Source: Peptoniphilaceae bacterium | GTDB taxonomy: Bacteria; Bacillota; Clostridia; Tissierellales; Peptoniphilaceae | NCBI GenBank assembly: GCA_022779285.1 | Contig: JALFST010000002.1 | Span: 82,010-146,009 of the forward strand | Direction of reading: 5' to 3' | DNA length: 64,000 nt | Shown: positions 63,200-64,000 of the stretch, piece by piece | Numbering within the stretch: the first letter of the stretch is position 1 | Layout: each line of letters opens with the position of its first letter | Program-made: the position numbers and the translations under genes | The notes under the pieces: generated by a model | Told to the model about the DNA's origin: nothing | Database searches by the model: none | Seen by the model: only the letters and a program-made list of their open reading frames with translations

Positions 63200-63293
63200 T
63201 ACCCGATATCCATCCTTCAACTCTATGATCAATGGATGCTCATCGACCTATGAACAAGGATGCCGGGAAAACGAATAACAAGAGAATTGTCAA

Positions 63294-63347
63294 AGAGACA
63301 GTGGTGATGCAATCCTGAACATGAGGCATCACCACTGTCTCTTTATT
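63294..63347 (+). terminator. Bidirectional terminator between convergent genes
   Basis: AGAGACAGTGGTGATGC and its exact complement form a 17-bp stem with a 15-nt loop, with T's to the right and A's to the left. It can end both the small peptide transcript and the opposing YihY-family gene. Confidence 0.85.
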
Positions 63348-63367
63348 GAAGTATCCTCCGTCGGGCT

Positions 63368-64000
63368 TTATGAGCGCAGCCTTTCGAAGCGACGCGTCTC
63401 ATCCCGGTTTTTTTTGTTTTTCGGGGTGCGTGCAGCGGCGATAATCTGTGCTCCGAAAAGCAGAATCATACAGGTATACTTGATCCAGACGAACAGACCC
63501 AAAATCCCGGCAAGGGAACCGAAATAGAGTGAGAGACGGGAGATATTATTCATGATGAATGTATAGATCACCGTCAGCAGAAAAATTCCGATTCCGACAA
63601 AAACGCCTCCCAGCGCAGCTTCCTTCCAGGAAATACTGCGCAGACTGGCATGCGTTGCGGTTTTGTAGAACAGAATCAACACCAGGATAAAGAGCGCAAA
63701 GGGCAAAAATCTTGATATTACCGAATTGAAAAACGCAAGCACGGGTTCCAGAAAATCGAAAAGACGACTTTCCAAAGCCATGTGCTCCAGAAAATTCGTG
63801 ATGAAACCGTAGAATACGAAAAAGATCAGGATGAGTATCCAGGAGATCACAAAGAAGACGGTGTAGATAATCGCGACAATGCGCCGATAAATATAGCCGC
63901 CGCGCAATTGGAAGCCGAGGATCTCATTGACGCTGACGATGAATTTGTCAATGCCGTTGGAGCCGAGCCAGATGGCGGTAATAATACCGAATCCGATGGT
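63368..64000 (-). CDS. YihY/BrkB-family membrane protein (5' end beyond window)
   Basis: 211 codons are visible on the minus strand; the frame stays open to the window edge, so the N-terminus is missing. The visible start TIGFGIITAIWLGSNGIDKF and SVNEILGF correspond to the family block around the conserved Asn before RGGYIYRRIVAIIYT. Four or five hydrophobic helices follow, including LFDFLEPVLAFFNSV, SWKEAALGGVFVGIGIFLL and WIKYTCMILLFGAQIIAA. The family was once called RNase BN but is now regarded as membrane proteins of unknown function. The tail is basic. Confidence 0.85.
   Translation of the reverse strand, partial: TIGFGIITAIWLGSNGIDKFIVSVNEILGFQLRGGYIYRRIVAIIYTVFFVISWILILIFFVFYGFITNFLEHMALESRLFDFLEPVLAFFNSVISRFLPFALFILVLILFYKTATHASLRSISWKEAALGGVFVGIGIFLLTVIYTFIMNNISRLSLYFGSLAGILGLFVWIKYTCMILLFGAQIIAAARTPKNKKNRDETRRFERLRS

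Overview
The window reads as a chromosome segment of an anaerobic low-GC Gram-positive bacterium (Bacillota, Clostridia- or Tissierellia-like; I cannot place the genus). The evidence is the DnaD and DnaI-type helicase-loading genes, the SufCBDSU iron-sulfur system, GdpP, type 2 IPP isomerase, ferrous-iron transport (FeoAAB), a 2-hydroxyacyl-CoA dehydratase activase, citrate-lyase maturation genes and a prfB programmed frameshift. Base composition is close to balanced in housekeeping genes and visibly AT-richer in a few accessory stretches. No rRNA, tRNA, CRISPR array or intact insertion sequence was seen.

Layout. 1-8.8 kb: end of a giant activase, an LCP cell-wall ligase, fni, an Mrp-like ATPase, transketolase and transaldolase. 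8.8-12.7 kb: an accessory patch with a decayed membrane protein, a decayed large serine recombinase and an intact, AT-rich type II restriction-modification pair (m5C methyltransferase plus PmeII-like endonuclease), bracketed by a 16-bp direct repeat. 12.7-15.7 kb: feoA-feoA-feoB behind a strong promoter and two palindromes. 15.8-21 kb: sufCBDSU. 21-23.3 kb: two uncharacterised genes, a probable non-coding transcript and a cluster of DnaA boxes. 23.3-30.4 kb: hpf, secA, prfB, proS and a thioredoxin-like lipoprotein. 30.6-38.4 kb: an oligopeptide ABC transporter (oppABCDF) followed by purine nucleoside phosphorylase. 38.4-45.8 kb: a replication and c-di-AMP operon (DUF2232, gdpP, rplI, dnaB, dnaD, dnaI-like, nnrE). 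45.8-51.8 kb: serS, murG, an O-methyltransferase, rpiB, two half-size chromate transporters and malic enzyme. 51.9-56.7 kb: an Fe-S/flavin Old-Yellow-Enzyme, an SDR and a PucR-type regulator. 56.7-64 kb: a decayed thioredoxin gene, citC-citG facing citX, a duplicated relic of the citX-PAP2 junction, PAP2 phosphatase, fumC, a 32-residue membrane peptide and a partial YihY-family gene.

Working together. tkt, tal and rpiB form the non-oxidative pentose phosphate branch. Malic enzyme, fumarase and the citrate-lyase maturation genes point to citrate/malate/fumarate fermentation, although the lyase subunits themselves are not here. Feo supplies iron for the Suf system and the Fe-S enzymes. Almost every gene up to 57.3 kb lies on the + strand, so the replication fork most likely crosses this segment from left to right. 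The items most worth a second look are the ectopic DnaA-box cluster, the enoate-reductase-like module with its own regulator, the tandem-duplication scar around citX, the Mrp protein without its CxxC pair, and paired palindromes at the feo promoter and the replication-operon promoter.
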